From contig CM060702.1 of the NCBI GenBank assembly GCA_030686995.1, positions 65,784,440 to 65,848,439 of the forward strand: DNA of 64,000 nt, given 5' to 3'. The notes below the pieces were generated by a model that did no database searches, was not told the DNA's origin, and saw nothing but the letters and a program-made list of their open reading frames with translations. Numbering within the stretch: position 1 is the stretch's first letter; each line of letters opens with the position of its first letter. Of this stretch, positions 61,054 through 64,000 are shown piece by piece. A program made the translations under genes and the position numbers. Source of the DNA: Artemisia argyi (lineage: Eukaryota; Streptophyta; Magnoliopsida; Asterales; Asteraceae).

Positions 61054-61914
61054 CTAACAAAGTGATTTATTGTGCTAAAGAGCAATGAGCAATATATGAG
61101 CAATATAGTGCATGTGTTGTTTCATCGATAAGTTGCAAACAAGTTCATTTGGTTCATGTACGTGAAACTCTGAAACTTTTAGTATGTTGCTAAACAATTA
61201 TAAAAATCAAGTCACGCAAACTAACACAAACATAAATTGACCTGCAATGATCAAATTATATGAGCGGATATGCAAGCCATGTGAATGGTTTTATGTAGAT
61301 CTTTCAACAGTTATTTAGGACAATATATCTAAGTAAAAAAAAATTCTGTTTTAATGGGTGAAAACTTAGAAACATAATATAATGTGTTGTTTCATCGATA
61401 AGACGCAAACAAGTTCATCTGGTTCATGTGAAACTTTACAATGTTGCTGAAAATTTAGAAATATCAAGTCATGAAAACTAACAATAATATACATTGACCT
61501 GTAAAGGTTAACCCGGATACTTTTTACTCGAAATATAAGTATGATTTAATCATGGTGAACAAAGCTCGTGCATCGCACGGGCCATGATGTCTCGTAATGG
61601 CTAATTTTTAACCTGTGACCTCACTTAATGGATTCTCACCTCCTTACCGCCAAGGAGAATACTAGGGACTCGTCATACAATAAAAAACAAAAGTATTGAT
61701 AGCTTTTTAAAAATAACTTTTAGTAAAAAAAAAAAAGTAAATAAATAAATTAAATTAAATTTAAAAGAAAAAAAAAAAAAAAGTGCTGCATTATTATCAC
61801 AAAACTACAAATCTCTCATCTTATTCAACTTGTGTGGATATCATATAAGATCTCGGGAAGATATAAGGTAAGGAAAGCACAACCCCTTTTGTAGAACACT
61901 AAAGCATACCTGAA
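61054..61914. other. Intergenic DNA and PDI 3' flank
   Basis: A diverged tandem duplication (ATGTGTTGTTTCATCGATAA at about 61110 and 61382, each followed by GCAAACAAGTTCAT). A GTGC-ATC-GCAC palindrome (CTCGTGCATCGCACGGGCC) is at about 61566. Poly-A runs are near 61720 and 61770. Confidence 0.5.
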
Positions 61915-63654
61915 CTACAGTTCATCCTTTACAGACTCATACTGTGTTGTTTTTTCCTTGTTCTTCTTAATAAAATCAATAATTTTATCTTTGCTTCTCT
62001 TTCCGGTGTACTGCAACAACTTTCCACTTGCTGACTTGAAGTACATTGTAGGATAACCCTTAATTTCAAAGCCTTCATGTACAATATCATTTGCGGTAGC
62101 ATCCTATAAAAGTAAACAAAATATCTCAACAGTCTTACATAAACGATGCAATACATTTAAAAGAGTATAAAAGAAAGCATTATATGTTATTAAACTGAGG
62201 AAATAGAAGTTTGTGTTAAGAGCTCTTACGATCTTAGCAATGACAACGTCGTCATCTTTTGCAAATGACTTTGCAACTTTAACTAGTACTGGACCCAACT
62301 TTTTACAATGTCCACACCAGGGAGCGTAGAACTCCAACAGAACTGTAGATTATTGAATGTTCGGTTAGTGGCTCTTGATGCAAGAATTGTAACTAAAAAA
62401 TTTACTATAACTTTGTGTACCATTTTTTCCTGACTTGTAAACAATGTCGTCAAAATTGTCAGCAACGACCACCTTAACTGGTTGATCATTAACTGCAGGC
62501 ACAGGCTCGGATTTCACATATGGTGCAACTTTTCCATCCTGCATGTTTAATCAACATCATTATCACAACGTTATAGCCACAGTTACAAACTAAAGGAAAT
62601 TAAATACTTCAAAAAAAGAAGAAATTTATTGATAAGAAATTAAGAATCACCTTGTAATCCTTCAACCATGATTCAATGTGGTCAGGCTCTAGGTTTGGTT
62701 TCAAATACTTCTCTTTATCATTATTATTTATAACGATGACAGGAAGATGCTCTTCTCTAATTCCATAAAACTGTTGATCCAAACATTAGTATCATAAGTT
62801 GAAAAAATATTTAATGCATGCATTTAAAAATGTAATTGGACTGCGAGATACTAACCTCAAAAGCGCCCTTACTAGTCTCAACATCTGCAATCAGAAAACG
62901 TATTCCAGTTCCCTTGTGCTCATTTGCAATGTCATGATATTTGGATTCAAAATCTCCAAAAGATTTGCCAGTAAAGTTCACGAAAAGCATAGCCTACCTT
63001 ACACAATATCTCGTTACAAAACTTTATTAATAAAATACGTGGCTTCTAAAAAGAGAAAAACTAAAATTCTGCAGTGTAAAATCATTATCTTTTGAATTAC
63101 ATGCTAAAAGATTGAACATATCGGCTGTGTAGAAAGGATTATAAACAAAAGGAGGAAATTTCACAAGCTATCTGCAAATAAATATAATAGAAATCACAAA
63201 GGTATGATTTTAAGGTTTTTGTTTCACCTTTACATTAGGAGTGCTAAAAAATTTGATGACGAACCGGTGATGCTTTGGATCAGAGTTAAAGACAGTTACA
63301 GTAGGAATGGTTGCCTCCTCAATAAACTTCTCTAATGCGTCCAAATTAAAATCCTGCCAGTTAAAATTTTTTGTTAGAAAGAGGTGCATTGAACAGTTAG
63401 AAAGGAAGTCAATCAAATTCATACTAAATTACTAAGTGATGCTTATTGCTGAATGTAGAACTTACCTCAAAATCTACTACAAGCTCATCAAAAGGCTTTA
63501 ATAAACGGACAAGCGGTCCAGAGACAGAAGTGTCACCTCGTGGTAAAAGTTTAGCATCTAATGTATGAGCAAACTCATAATCGGATCGCAGTTTTTCAGC
63601 TAAAGTTAAAAATGTAGTGAACTTTTCTCCAGATAATTCAGGGAATACTCCAAC
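61915..63654 (-). CDS. Protein disulfide isomerase, C-terminal seven exons (partial)
   Basis: Minus-strand exons in gene order: 63654-63466, 63353-63228, 62993-62856, 62770-62651, 62538-62421, 62342-62230, 62103-61915 (stop TAG at 61917-61915). All junctions are GT-AG with agreeing phase, giving 330 residues. The early exons form the b and b' thioredoxin-like domains without active site ([33 protein letters not shown]). The sixth and seventh form the catalytic a' domain with [15 protein letters not shown] and [13 protein letters not shown]. The C-terminus VKDEL is an ER-retention signal. It catalyses disulfide formation and exchange in the ER lumen. The first a domain and signal peptide lie beyond 64000. 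No damage is seen. Confidence 0.95.
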
Positions 63655-64000
63655 CTAAGAAACAAAACAAGCACATTACACATGGTTCACTAATAATATA
63701 ACTAGAGGTTGACATATGGTGGGCTAAATAACATTTCAAAATGGGTTCGAGTTGAACAAGCAATTTTTAGTATGGTTCAAAAGGGGCAATGTTGGGTTGG
63801 GTTGGATTAAGACAAAAAATTGTCCATTTTTAATAAATAGTTAAGGTGTTAATTATGATCACGAAAAGATATTATTCAAATAATCTTAATCTTTGAGTGA
63901 AAATACTTTAGGACGTTGTATATACATAAAACAATATATATAAAAAGGCTCTAGGCGAGTTTTAAATCATTTGTCCCGTTCGACCCGTTTATGTTTTGAC
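63655..64000. other. Intron of the PDI gene running off the window
   Basis: Lies upstream of the first visible PDI exon on the minus strand; no exon detected in it. Confidence 0.6.

Overview
The window is nuclear plant DNA and reads as the repeat-rich intergenic space of a dicot genome. Coding DNA is intron-containing and AT-rich. Most of the length is nested LTR retrotransposons, MITEs and decayed gene fragments. A Cys-rich plus acidic protein pair inside one retrotransposon (13.8-15.6 kb) resembles predicted proteins I recall from Asteraceae genomes, so Asteraceae is my best guess; no sequence search was possible.

Layout. 1-6632: decayed Athila-like Ty3/gypsy element (protease, reverse transcriptase, RNase H) split by a 3.5-kb solo LTR with an AATTC target duplication. 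7183-7438: Stowaway MITE. 8014-19149: MULE-type transposase followed by an OTU cysteine-protease domain and a GRF-type zinc-finger ORF; the OTU domain is cut in two by an 8.5-kb minus-strand Athila/Tat-type non-autonomous element (9569-18040, TSD GTTAG). 19.7-21.15 kb: decayed Harbinger-type Myb/SANT ORF. 21562-21885: hAT-type MITE made of GGACCG repeats, with a second copy at 55165-55471. 22107-28223: intact eight-exon Era-like GTPase gene (ERG type) with a TRIM in intron 3. 28.9-30.6 kb: three tandem copies of an unexplained 550-600 bp unit. 31.4-33.0 kb: LTR-like DNA with a TGACG-rich promoter. 33.0 kb: Copia LTR whose interior is interrupted by a complete SIRE-like Copia derivative (34976-43067, TSD TTTTT). 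44721-50945: chromovirus-like large non-autonomous element (LARD, TSD ATTAT) whose interior encodes no protein but carries a striking array of RNA-hairpin-like repeats. 51-61 kb: MITEs, minisatellite, microsatellites, pseudogene fragments including a universal stress protein relic, a solo Copia LTR and a LINE-like insertion. 61915-63654: the last seven exons, on the minus strand, of a protein disulfide isomerase ending in KDEL; its 5' part lies beyond the right edge.

Only two loci look like functional host genes: the Era-like GTPase (organellar ribosome assembly) and the PDI (ER protein folding). They show no functional link. The rest records layered transposition. Four of the LTR elements lack recognisable pol, so they would depend on enzymes supplied by relatives. 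Most notable is a roughly 460-bp predicted RNA-structure domain inside the LARD (47.8-48.3 kb), with compensatory changes among repeated stems and invariant hairpin loops.
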